Origin: Rhizobium binae | GTDB lineage: Bacteria; Pseudomonadota; Alphaproteobacteria; Rhizobiales; Rhizobiaceae | DNA length: 64,000 nt | NCBI RefSeq assembly: GCF_017357225.1 | Contig: NZ_CP071604.1 | Span: 313,001 to 377,000, forward strand | Reading direction: 5' to 3' | Part shown: positions 54,971 to 64,000 of the stretch, piece after piece | How positions within the stretch are numbered: the stretch's first letter is position 1 | Layout: every line of letters begins with the position of its first letter | The notes under the pieces: generated by a model | What the model saw: the letters and a program-made list of their open reading frames with translations, nothing else | Databases searched by the model: none | What the model was told of the DNA's origin: nothing | Translations under genes and position numbers: made by a program

Positions 54971-56089
54971 TCAGACGCGCATCGGCATCAGCACGTAAAG
55001 GGCATCGTCGCCGGCCGTGTCGCGGATCAGCGTCGGCGATCCGGCATCAGCCAGCAGGAAGATCGCTTCCTCGCCGGAAAGCTGCGCGGTGATGTCGAGC
55101 AGATATTTGGCGTTGAAGCCGATTTCCATTGCATCCGTGTCGTAGCCGACGGCGACTTCTTCGGTGGCGCTGCCGGAATCGGGATTGTTGACGGTCAGCA
55201 TCAGTTGCCCCTCGGACAGCGCCAGCTTCACGGCGCGGCCGCGCTCGGAGGAGATGGTCGAGACGCGGTCGACGGCTTGGGCGAAGGTGGTGCAGTCGAC
55301 GCGCATTTCCTTGTCGTTGCCGGTCGGGATGACGCGCTGATAGTCCGGGAAGGTGCCGTCGATCAGTTTCGAGGTCAGGACGATCGAGCCGATCGTCATG
55401 CGGATCTTGGCGTCGGAAACCTCGACCGTGACGACCGCGTCCGGATTGTCGACCAGCTTCTGCAGTTCGCCGACCGTCTTGCGCGGAATGATGATGCCCG
55501 GCATGCCCTCCGAGCCGGAGGGCGCGTCGACGTCGGCGCGCGCCAGCCGGTGGCCGTCGGTCGCGACCGCCCGAAGCTTCAGCTCGCCCTTGCTCTCGAT
55601 CGTATGGAAGAAGATGCCGTTGAGGTAATACCGCGTCTCCTCCGTCGAGATTGCGAACTGCGTGCGGTCGATCAGCATCTTCAGATCGGTCGCCTTCAGC
55701 TTGAAGGAATGGGTGAAGGTGCCGGCGGTCAGATCCGGGAAGTCGGATTCCGGCAGGCACTGCAGCGAGAATTTCGAGCGGCCGGACTGTACCGTCATCG
55801 AGCCGCCATCGGTGCTGGTGGCCAGCAGCACTTCCGAGCCGTCGGGCAGCTTGCGCACGATGTCGTAGAGAAGATGGGCGGGCACGGTGGTGGCGCCGGC
55901 CTGCTCGACGCTAGCAGGCGTCGCCTCGGTGATTTCGAGGTCGAGGTCGGTCGCCTTCATGTCGAGGTTCTGGCCGTCGGCCTTGAGCAGTACGTTGGAC
56001 AGGATCGGGATCGTATTGCGACGTTCGACCACGCGGTGGACGTGGTTCAGCGATTTCAACAGGTTTGACCGCTCAATAGTAATACGCAT
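54971..56089 (-). CDS. dnaN: DNA polymerase III subunit beta (sliding clamp)
   Basis: The ring-shaped clamp that tethers polymerase III to DNA, 372 residues, three repeated beta-clamp domains (about 1-120, 130-250, 255-372). The N-terminus MRITIERSNLLKSLNHVHRV and the C-terminal LMPMRV (hydrophobic cleft for client peptides) are typical. No dnaA or oriC signs occur here; dnaN is separate from the origin in rhizobia. Confidence 0.97.
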   Translation of the reverse strand: MRITIERSNLLKSLNHVHRVVERRNTIPILSNVLLKADGQNLDMKATDLDLEITEATPASVEQAGATTVPAHLLYDIVRKLPDGSEVLLATSTDGGSMTVQSGRSKFSLQCLPESDFPDLTAGTFTHSFKLKATDLKMLIDRTQFAISTEETRYYLNGIFFHTIESKGELKLRAVATDGHRLARADVDAPSGSEGMPGIIIPRKTVGELQKLVDNPDAVVTVEVSDAKIRMTIGSIVLTSKLIDGTFPDYQRVIPTGNDKEMRVDCTTFAQAVDRVSTISSERGRAVKLALSEGQLMLTVNNPDSGSATEEVAVGYDTDAMEIGFNAKYLLDITAQLSGEEAIFLLADAGSPTLIRDTAGDDALYVLMPMRV

Positions 56090-56349
56090 GGGATGCTACC
56101 GCTTTCGACCGTGACTGTCCGGGCGCATCGAGCACCCGAAGAATGCTTTCCCGATTGAGGTCGGGGGAGTGGACGGGCAAAATGGCAGACTTCAGCACCG
56201 GTTTGCAAGAGGCATGGGCGGTGGGAGGCCCGCATTTCAGGTTTTCCGGAGCAATCCTCACAGAAATCCGAACCCTTGCCGAAGCGGTGCGGCTCGCCCA
56301 TAAAGGTTCCCCATAGAGGTTCGACGACGGCGGGACGAAAGCAAACGGC

Positions 56350-57256
<907 letters not shown>

Positions 57257-57267
<11 letters not shown>

Positions 57268-57625
57268 CGACCTCACCGCCATCAGAAGAAAGGCGCTGCG
57301 CCGCGGCCTGGTGTCGGAATATGTCGCTGCCGTCTTTCTGATGTTGAAGGGCTATCGCATCCTGGCGCTGCGCCACCGCACCCGGCTCGGCGAGATCGAT
57401 ATCGTCGCCCGCAAGGGCGATCTCGCCGTCTTCGTCGAGGTCAAGGCCCGCCATGGCGAGGCTGCCGCGGTCGACGCCGTTTCCGCCGCCGCGCAGAAGC
57501 GGATACGGGCAGCAAGCGATCTCTGGCTCGCCCGCCAGGCCGATCGGGCCCGTCTTTCCCAGCGCTACGATATCGTCGCGGTCACCCCCGGCCGGCTGCC
57601 GCGTCACTTTCCGGATGCGTTTTAG
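57257..57625 (+). CDS. YraN/UPF0102-family protein
   Basis: A 122-residue endonuclease-like fold protein of the UPF0102 family. The catalytic-like E-x-D...E-x-K pattern of the restriction-endonuclease fold is visible: RLGEIDIVARKGDLAVFVEVKAR. The family's role is unresolved. It starts within the end of rsmI (11-base overlap), so it is coupled. Confidence 0.9.
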
Positions 57626-57801
57626 CGATTCCGGCCCACGGTTTTTCGGATTGTTAAAATTTTAGTGCCGGCTTGAACCAGCTCCTTACGACTCTCTGCT
57701 ATCGCAATCGCAATGCATGTCGCCCGGAAGTGTGCCGCGGTTCCGGGATAACGACATGCATAAATACAAAGAGCTTAGGGGTGACAATTGGGGGTTGTTT
57801 C

Positions 57802-58305
57802 ATGGCCTGGAAGCTGATGCTGGCAAGTGCGGTCGCCATGGCCGCGCGTTCGGTGCCTTATGCCGTGGCGAAGCCGGCGGGGAAATCCTTCATCGCCCAT
57901 GCAAGCGACCTGCTGCCGCTGAAATCGACGCCGATCAATTCGGACTGGATCATCAGCGGCAATCCGCAAGCGCGCACCGCCGAACATTCGCGCGGCCATG
58001 ACGAGGCTTCGCTGACGGCGATCTGGGACTGCACGGCAGGCGAATTCCGCTGGTTTTTCGGCTGGGACGAGACGGTGATGATCCTCGAAGGCGAGGTCCA
58101 TATCACCGCCGAGGACGGCACCGAACGAACCTTGTGCGCCGGCGACGTCGCCTTCTTCGCCGGCGGAACCTGGGCAAGCTGGCGGGTCGACAGTTACGTC
58201 CGCAAGGTCGCCTTCCTGCGCAAGCCCTTCCCGAAGCCCTTGGCGATCGCCTATCGCCTGCGCAACCTGCTGCGCAACAACGGCAACCAGGGGATCGCCG
58301 CCTGA
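57802..58305 (+). CDS. Cupin-domain protein
   Basis: A 167-residue small beta-barrel protein of the DUF861/cupin type: TAIWDCTAGEFRWFFGWDETVMILEGEVHI, then GTERTLCAGDVAFFAGGTWASWRV. Residues 1-20 are mildly hydrophobic but not a clear signal. ATG 57802 follows TTGGGGG. It lies between yraN and gshB; substrate unknown. Confidence 0.85.
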   Translation: MAWKLMLASAVAMAARSVPYAVAKPAGKSFIAHASDLLPLKSTPINSDWIISGNPQARTAEHSRGHDEASLTAIWDCTAGEFRWFFGWDETVMILEGEVHITAEDGTERTLCAGDVAFFAGGTWASWRVDSYVRKVAFLRKPFPKPLAIAYRLRNLLRNNGNQGIAA

Positions 58306-58393
58306 AGAGGGGTGGCGGCGGCAAGCCCCGATTGACCGTTGCGTTTGATACCGGGCCGACCTACATCTGTCCGGCATTCAGCGAGGGACGGAA

Positions 58394-59341
58394 ATGGCCA
58401 AGATCACCAATGTAGCGGTCCAGATGGATCATGTCGCCGGCATCAATATCGCAGGCGATTCCACCTTCGCCATGAGCCTGGAAGCCCAGGCGCGCGGCTA
58501 CCGCCTGTTCCACTATACCCCTGAACGCCTGAGCTTCCGCGACGGCAAGCTCTTTGCCAGCGTCGAGCCGATGGTGCTGCGCGACGTCAAGGGCGATCAT
58601 TTCGAGCTCGGCGCGCCCGAGCGCGTCGATCTCTCCACCATGGATGTTGTGCTGCTGCGCCAGGATCCGCCCTTCGACATGGCCTATATCACCTCGACCC
58701 ATCTGCTCGAGCGCATCCATCCGAAGACGCTCGTCGTCAACGATCCGGCCTGGGTGCGCAATTCGCCGGAGAAGATCTTCGTCACCGAATTTTCCGATCT
58801 GATGCCGAAGACGCTGATCACCAAGGACCCGGCCGAAATCCGCCGCTTCCGCGACGAGATGGGCGACATCATCCTGAAGCCGCTCTACGGCAATGGCGGC
58901 GCCGGCGTCTTCCACTCCACCCGCGACGACCGCAATCTCTCCTCGCTGCTCGAAATGTTCGGCCAGATGTTCCGCGAGCCCTTCATCGCCCAGCAATATC
59001 TGCCCGACGTGCGCAAGGGCGACAAGCGCATCATCCTGGTCGACGGCGAATTCGCCGGCGCCATCAACCGCGTGCCGGCCGAACACGACAGCCGCTCCAA
59101 CATGCATGTCGGCGGCCGCGCCGAGGCGACCGAGCTGACGCCGCGCGAAAAGGAAATCTGCGAACGCATCGGCCCGGCGCTGAGGGAACGCGGCTTCCTG
59201 CTCGTCGGCATCGACGTGATCGGCGACTACATGACCGAGATCAACGTCACCTCGCCGACCGGCATCCGCGAGGTCAAGAAGTTCGGCGGCGCCGATATCG
59301 CAGCCCTTCTCTGGGACGCGATCGAGCGCAAGCGCGGCTGA
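58394..59341 (+). CDS. gshB: Glutathione synthetase
   Basis: ATP-grasp ligase that joins glycine to gamma-glutamylcysteine, the second step of glutathione synthesis. 315 residues, the normal length. Motifs: [55 protein letters not shown], and [12 protein letters not shown] at the C-terminus. Gene order yraN-cupin-gshB. Products serve the two GST-fold proteins in this window. Confidence 0.96.
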   Translation: MAKITNVAVQMDHVAGINIAGDSTFAMSLEAQARGYRLFHYTPERLSFRDGKLFASVEPMVLRDVKGDHFELGAPERVDLSTMDVVLLRQDPPFDMAYITSTHLLERIHPKTLVVNDPAWVRNSPEKIFVTEFSDLMPKTLITKDPAEIRRFRDEMGDIILKPLYGNGGAGVFHSTRDDRNLSSLLEMFGQMFREPFIAQQYLPDVRKGDKRIILVDGEFAGAINRVPAEHDSRSNMHVGGRAEATELTPREKEICERIGPALRERGFLLVGIDVIGDYMTEINVTSPTGIREVKKFGGADIAALLWDAIERKRG

Positions 59342-59518
59342 GCCTCCCGGCCGCAGCCGGGGCTGCGGGCATGATCGGATGCAACCGAAGTCAGTTGAGT
59401 TGTCCGAATATGTTCCGCGACTGTTCTTGTTTTATTCTTTTTTCCATGCAAGATTGCAACCGCTGGCCCTAAAGGCCGCGGGGCGGTAAGTAAAGTTTGC
59501 TGGGCAAGGGGTAGGCGG

Positions 59519-61051
59519 ATGGTCGCGCGTGTCAGTACGGTCGCATTCCAGGGCATAGAAGGCGTGCCGGTCGAGGTCCAGGTCATGATCGCGCCCGGCA
59601 AGATCGGCATGCAGATCGTCGGCCTGCCCGACAAGGCGGTGGCCGAAAGCCGCGAGCGGGTGCAGGCCGCTCTTCACGCCTCCGGCCTGGCGCTGCCGGC
59701 CAAGCGGGTGACGGTCAATCTGGCGCCGGCGGATTTGCCGAAGGAAGGCTCGCATTTCGATCTGCCGATCGCCCTCGCCTTGATGGCGGCGCTCGGCGCC
59801 ATTCCCGCCGATGCGCTGTCGGATTATGTCGTCGTCGGCGAGCTCAATCTCGACGGCACGATCGCCGCCATCGCAGGCGCGCTACCGGCCGCGATCGGCG
59901 CCAATGCGCTCGGCAAGGGGCTGATCTGCCCGGCCGAAAGCGGCGCCGAAGCCGCCTGGGCCGGCGCCGAGGTCAATATCCTCGCTCCCCGCAGCCTGAT
60001 CGCCCTTGCCAATCATTTCCGCGGCACCCAGGTTCTGTCGAGGCCCGAGCCGTCGATCCGCGCCAATGCCGCCAACCTGCCGGATCTTGCCGAGATCAAG
60101 GGACAGGAAAGCGCCAAGCGCGCCCTCGAAGTGGCGGCGGCCGGCGGCCACAATCTCTTGATGGTCGGCCCTCCCGGCTCCGGCAAGTCGATGCTTGCAG
60201 CAAGGCTGCCGTCGATCCTGCCGCCGCTTTCGGCGGCCGAATTGCTCGAAGTCTCGATGGTGCATTCGATCGCCGGTGAGCTCTCCGGCGGCAAGCTCTC
60301 CGACCGCCGGCCCTTCCGCACGCCGCATCATTCCGCCACTATGGCGGCCCTTGTCGGCGGCGGTCTGCGCGCCCGTCCCGGCGAAGCCTCGCTTGCCCAT
60401 CACGGCGTGCTCTTCCTCGACGAATTTCCCGAGTTCACGCCGCAGGCGCTGGACGCTCTGCGCCAGCCGCTCGAAGGCGGCGAATGCGTCATTGCCCGGG
60501 CCAATCACCGCGTCTCCTACCCGGCGAAATTCCAGTTGATCGCGGCGATGAACCCCTGCCGCTGCGGCATGGCCGGCGAGCCGGGCCACACCTGCGCCCG
60601 CGGCCCGCGCTGCATGAGCGACTATCAGGCCCGCATCTCCGGCCCGCTGATCGACCGCATCGATATCCGCATCGACGTGCCCGCCGTCTCCGCCGCCGAT
60701 CTCATCCGGCCGATGGCCGCTGAGGCGAGCGCCGACGTCGCCCGCCGCGTCTCCCGCGCCCGCGAACTCCAGCAGCAGCGTTTCGAGGCCGCCGGCGCCA
60801 AAGGCATCGGCACCAATGCCCGCTGCTCCACCGCCATGATCGAGAAGTTCGCCGAACCCGACACCGCGGGCCTGCAGCTCCTGCGCGACGCCGCCGAAAA
60901 AATGAAATTCTCCGCCCGCGGCTACCACCGCGTCCTCAAGGTCGCCCGCACGCTCGCCGATCTCGACGACAAACCGACGGTCGGCCGCCTGCATCTGGCT
61001 GAGGCGATCTCCTACCGGATAGCAGGGGAGAGGTTGACGGCGGCGGCCTAA
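59519..61051 (+). CDS. comM: YifB/ComM-family AAA ATPase
   Basis: A 510-residue Mg-chelatase-like AAA+ ATPase: N-terminal ChlI/S16-like domain (GIEGVPVEVQVMIAPG, ESRERVQAAL), Walker A GPPGSGKS (217-224), Walker B VLFLDEFPEF, a zinc-finger-like CRCGMAGEPGHTCARGPRC, and a C-terminal helical domain. In naturally competent bacteria ComM is a branch-migration helicase. The ATG follows AAGGGG. Confidence 0.93.
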   Translation: MVARVSTVAFQGIEGVPVEVQVMIAPGKIGMQIVGLPDKAVAESRERVQAALHASGLALPAKRVTVNLAPADLPKEGSHFDLPIALALMAALGAIPADALSDYVVVGELNLDGTIAAIAGALPAAIGANALGKGLICPAESGAEAAWAGAEVNILAPRSLIALANHFRGTQVLSRPEPSIRANAANLPDLAEIKGQESAKRALEVAAAGGHNLLMVGPPGSGKSMLAARLPSILPPLSAAELLEVSMVHSIAGELSGGKLSDRRPFRTPHHSATMAALVGGGLRARPGEASLAHHGVLFLDEFPEFTPQALDALRQPLEGGECVIARANHRVSYPAKFQLIAAMNPCRCGMAGEPGHTCARGPRCMSDYQARISGPLIDRIDIRIDVPAVSAADLIRPMAAEASADVARRVSRARELQQQRFEAAGAKGIGTNARCSTAMIEKFAEPDTAGLQLLRDAAEKMKFSARGYHRVLKVARTLADLDDKPTVGRLHLAEAISYRIAGERLTAAA

Positions 61052-61307
61052 GAAAAAGGGCGGGTGCGTGAAGATATTTTGACGCATTGGTCGCCAGGGC
61101 CCTCACCACTTCGCCGATCGCGCTGGCGCTGATGGCCGTTCTCAGCGAAATTCTTGCTGCCTCGGACGATTAAGCATTCCCCTGTGCTGCTTATCCGTTA
61201 GGGGTAACGGCCTCTCCTCACTTCGTCGCTCTTTACAATATTAGCTTCGACTGAAAAATTTCGAGAAGGATTTCGGTCCGTTCGACATAGTCGATCGGAG
61301 GTCACGG

Positions 61308-61337
61308 ATGAGAAGCCTCTACCGGGAATGCCCATGA
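61308..61337 (+). CDS. Nine-residue leader peptide
   Basis: Reads M-R-S-L-Y-R-E-C-P-stop with the strong site GGAGG 6 bases upstream of its ATG. Its TGA overlaps the ATG of the HEPN-like gene (ATGA at 61334-61337), so translation of that gene is probably coupled to this leader. Confidence 0.5.
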   Translation: MRSLYRECP

Positions 61338-61837
61338 GTAATGAATATCCGGGCTCAAACGCCAACGCCTTGGAAGTTTTAGACTTGGCGAACGCCTACT
61401 TTCTCGCTTCCAAATGCCTGTTCAGTGAGAGTCACAGGCATGTTGCGCTATCCATGGCACCTGCTCGGATGTGCGCCATTCACGCTATTGAGCTCTACTT
61501 GAATGCCTTCCTGCGCCATGAGGGCGTTGCTCCAGAGGAAATACGAAAGCGGATGCACAACCTCGTTGATCAAAGGTTCGTTGCTCAACTTCAGCTGAGA
61601 AAGAAGACCGCACTGCATCTACAGGCAATGACGGCAAAGCGTGAGTACTTCATCTCGCGATATGCTCCGGAGCAGGCCAGAGAGCACACTGAGCTGAATC
61701 GTTTAGCTGCGACGCTGGTGGAAGTCATGGTGAAGGTTGGCAAATACTTGCATTCAACGAGCCCAGGTGGGACGTCGACGATCATTATTACGGACTACCA
61801 CAGAACTCTCGTCCCACTTCGATTGGGATGCAGGTGA
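61334..61837 (+). CDS. HEPN-like domain protein
   Basis: A 167-residue helical protein. The stretch MCAIHAIELYLNAFLRHEGV followed by EEIRKRMHNLVDQ recalls HEPN domains, where A-x-E-LxLKA and R-x(3-6)-H form the nucleotide- or RNA-binding face. A toxin, RNase or abortive-infection role is possible, but no partner nucleotidyltransferase gene is present. Codon use is AT-richer than the neighbours, suggesting acquired DNA. Start at 61334 fits the coupled leader; 61328 is possible. Confidence 0.5.
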   Translation: MSNEYPGSNANALEVLDLANAYFLASKCLFSESHRHVALSMAPARMCAIHAIELYLNAFLRHEGVAPEEIRKRMHNLVDQRFVAQLQLRKKTALHLQAMTAKREYFISRYAPEQAREHTELNRLAATLVEVMVKVGKYLHSTSPGGTSTIIITDYHRTLVPLRLGCR

Positions 61838-61844
61838 CGGCACA

Positions 61845-61867
61845 ACAGAAAGGGCGCCGAAGCGCCC
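61845..61867 (-). terminator. Terminator of cysK
   Basis: Minus-strand stem GGGCGC - TTCG - GCGCCC (61852-61867) followed by TTTCTGTT. The TTCG tetraloop is a typical stable terminator loop. It could also act on the HEPN-like gene. Confidence 0.6.
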
Positions 61868-61917
61868 CGCTATTCTCCGAAGGCGGAAGGTTAGGAAAGG
61901 CCCGGCCACAGCCATCT

Positions 61918-62880
<963 letters not shown>

Positions 62881-63023
62881 GGATGCCTCCCTTTGGACTT
62901 CGGTCTCTGAAATCGAAAGGAGAATAGGGGCAAAGGCCGAATGAGGCCAGCCCGCGTTGATGCCGGCGGAGCCGGCCGCGGAGAAAAAAAGCTTTGAAAA
63001 CCGTTTCTTGGCGGATGTTTATT

Positions 63024-63641
63024 TCAGGCCGCCCGCGTGGCGATGAAGGCGGCGGTACCCGCCAGGATGCCGGCCGCAACCCGGTTCAGCGCCTGCAGGG
63101 CGCGCGGCTGTTTCAACATCGTGCGGGCCCGCGAGGCGAGCAGCATATAGGGTACGAGCACGGCAATCAGCACGACGAAGGTGACGGCGAGCAGCAGCGC
63201 ATAGTCGCGCAAGCCGATATTGCCGATATCGATCAGCGTCGGCGCCAGCGCGACATAGAACAGCATTGTCTTCGGATTGCCGAGCGTCACCAGCAGGCCG
63301 GACAGGAAGGACAGGCCGATATTGCTGGATTTCTTCGCCGCGATATCCTGCGGCAGCAGCCCCGCCGTCCAGAGTTTCCAGGCGATATAGGCGAGATAGA
63401 GGGCGCCGGCGATCTTGATCGCGATGAACACCTCGGTAAAGGTCTGCGCCACGAAGGCAAGGCCGAGGATGACGGCGGTGAGATAGGTCATGTCGCCGAG
63501 CACCAGGCCGAGACCCATGAAGAAGGTCTCGCGGAAATTCGAGCCCAGCGCGCGGGCGACGATCGCGGTAATCCCGGGTCCGGGAATGGCGGCTGCAATG
63601 AACAGCGCTCCGGCATAGGCAAGCAAGGCGGCAAGGCTCAT
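63024..63641 (-). CDS. LysE/RhtB-family amino-acid exporter
   Basis: A 205-residue membrane protein with six predicted helices. Family turns: AIPGPGITAIVARALG (S/P-G-P turn) and FLSGLLVTLGNPKTMLFYVAL. Members export amino acids such as threonine or homoserine. Single gene; substrate unknown. Confidence 0.92.
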   Translation of the reverse strand: MSLAALLAYAGALFIAAAIPGPGITAIVARALGSNFRETFFMGLGLVLGDMTYLTAVILGLAFVAQTFTEVFIAIKIAGALYLAYIAWKLWTAGLLPQDIAAKKSSNIGLSFLSGLLVTLGNPKTMLFYVALAPTLIDIGNIGLRDYALLLAVTFVVLIAVLVPYMLLASRARTMLKQPRALQALNRVAAGILAGTAAFIATRAA

Positions 63642-63760
63642 GTGTGGGCTCCCTCTTCCGCGTAGTTTTATATCCGCCGAGCCATGCCATCAATCGACCG
63701 GCGTTGATGGGTCCATCACCAGAAGAAATGCCTGCCGCATCCGTGCCCGCCTGCCTCGCG

Positions 63761-64000
63761 TCAGCCCTGAAGCGCCCGCGGCCGCAGCCAGCGCGGCGTC
63801 CAGCCGAGGTTCATGCCGGCGGCAGCCAAGAGAATGATGGCGGCGCCTGCGATCTGCATCGGTTGCAGCGCGTGGCCGAAGGCCAGCCCGTCGACGAGGA
63901 TCGCGGCGATCGGATAGAGGAAGGACAAGGCCCCGGTCAGATGCGTCGGCAGCCGCTGGATCGCGCCGTAGAGCAGCACATACATCAGCCCGGTATGGAC
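63761..64000 (-). CDS. EamA-family (DMT) exporter, truncated
   Basis: C-terminal 79 residues of a drug/metabolite transporter that continues beyond the right edge. Helices 9 and 10 with RLPTHLTGALSFLYPIAAIL and the repeat end QIAGAAIILLAAAGMNLG are seen, typical of the second EamA repeat. The start is outside the window. Substrate unknown. Confidence 0.85.
   Translation of the reverse strand, partial: VHTGLMYVLLYGAIQRLPTHLTGALSFLYPIAAILVDGLAFGHALQPMQIAGAAIILLAAAGMNLGWTPRWLRPRALQG

Noticed and set aside
61091..61173. Short plus-strand frame after comM
   Set aside because: About 27 codons from a TTG with no ribosome-binding site or recognisable feature.

Overview
The window is a stretch of high-GC alphaproteobacterial chromosome, most likely Rhizobium (R. 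etli/leguminosarum group). The assignment rests on a PmtA-type phospholipid N-methyltransferase, an Atu4866-family protein, an alphaproteobacterial EF-G-like protein, an FzlA-like GST-fold protein, and several rhizobial-style palindromic intergenic repeats. No rRNA, tRNA, insertion sequence, prophage or CRISPR array was recognised. All family calls come from reading the translated sequence, not from a database search.

Layout. 0-1.7 kb: 3' two thirds of pheT. 1.7-8.1 kb: small metabolic and stress genes (NTF2-like, aldo/keto reductase with a divergent LysR regulator, DUF892 ferritin-like, M15-like peptidase, GNAT, second aldo/keto reductase, Gfo/Idh/MocA oxidoreductase). 8.1-11.5 kb: GtrA-like flippase, polyprenyl-phosphate glycosyltransferase and a divergent GT-C-like membrane protein, which together resemble a lipid-linked sugar transfer pathway. 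12-21 kb: xseA, quinone reductase, MarR with a divergent EamA exporter, M29 aminopeptidase, GST with a divergent MarR, YbaK, ArsC-like, AstE-like, ogt. 21-26 kb: two short-chain dehydrogenases and an Atu4866 protein divergent from a LysR gene, then AraC, a secreted YbhB-type protein and a GNAT.

26-34 kb looks like accessory DNA. It holds an apparent LysE-family remnant, a RibD/DHFR-like reductase, an EF-G-like protein without the usual switch residues, a dinucleotide-binding reductase pseudogene with two frameshifts and a stop, a LysR gene, and an SDR-hydrolase-VOC operon. Core genes resume at guaA (34.2 kb), followed by an MTA/SAH nucleosidase-like gene and a PaaI thioesterase.

38-43.8 kb is an imelysin / di-heme oxidoreductase / imelysin / DUF1513 operon, probably for periplasmic iron handling. 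Palindromic repeats lie inside it and in front of it, and an Irr-box-like sequence lies upstream. 43.9-57.6 kb: RsmB-type methyltransferase, RlpA, YeeZ-like SDR with queG, FzlA-like protein, uppP, a 50-residue secreted protein, an operon pmtA-phosphatase-pyrF-DUF1330-NDUFA9-like, DUF72, dnaN, rsmI and yraN. 57.6-64 kb: cupin, gshB, comM, a lower-GC insert with a HEPN-like gene behind a coupled leader peptide, cysK, a LysE exporter and a truncated EamA exporter.

Several regulator/target pairs are divergent, with palindromes in the shared promoter (MarR/EamA, MarR/GST, LysR/SDR cluster). Many minus-strand genes are joined by ATGA or TGATG overlaps, showing translational coupling.
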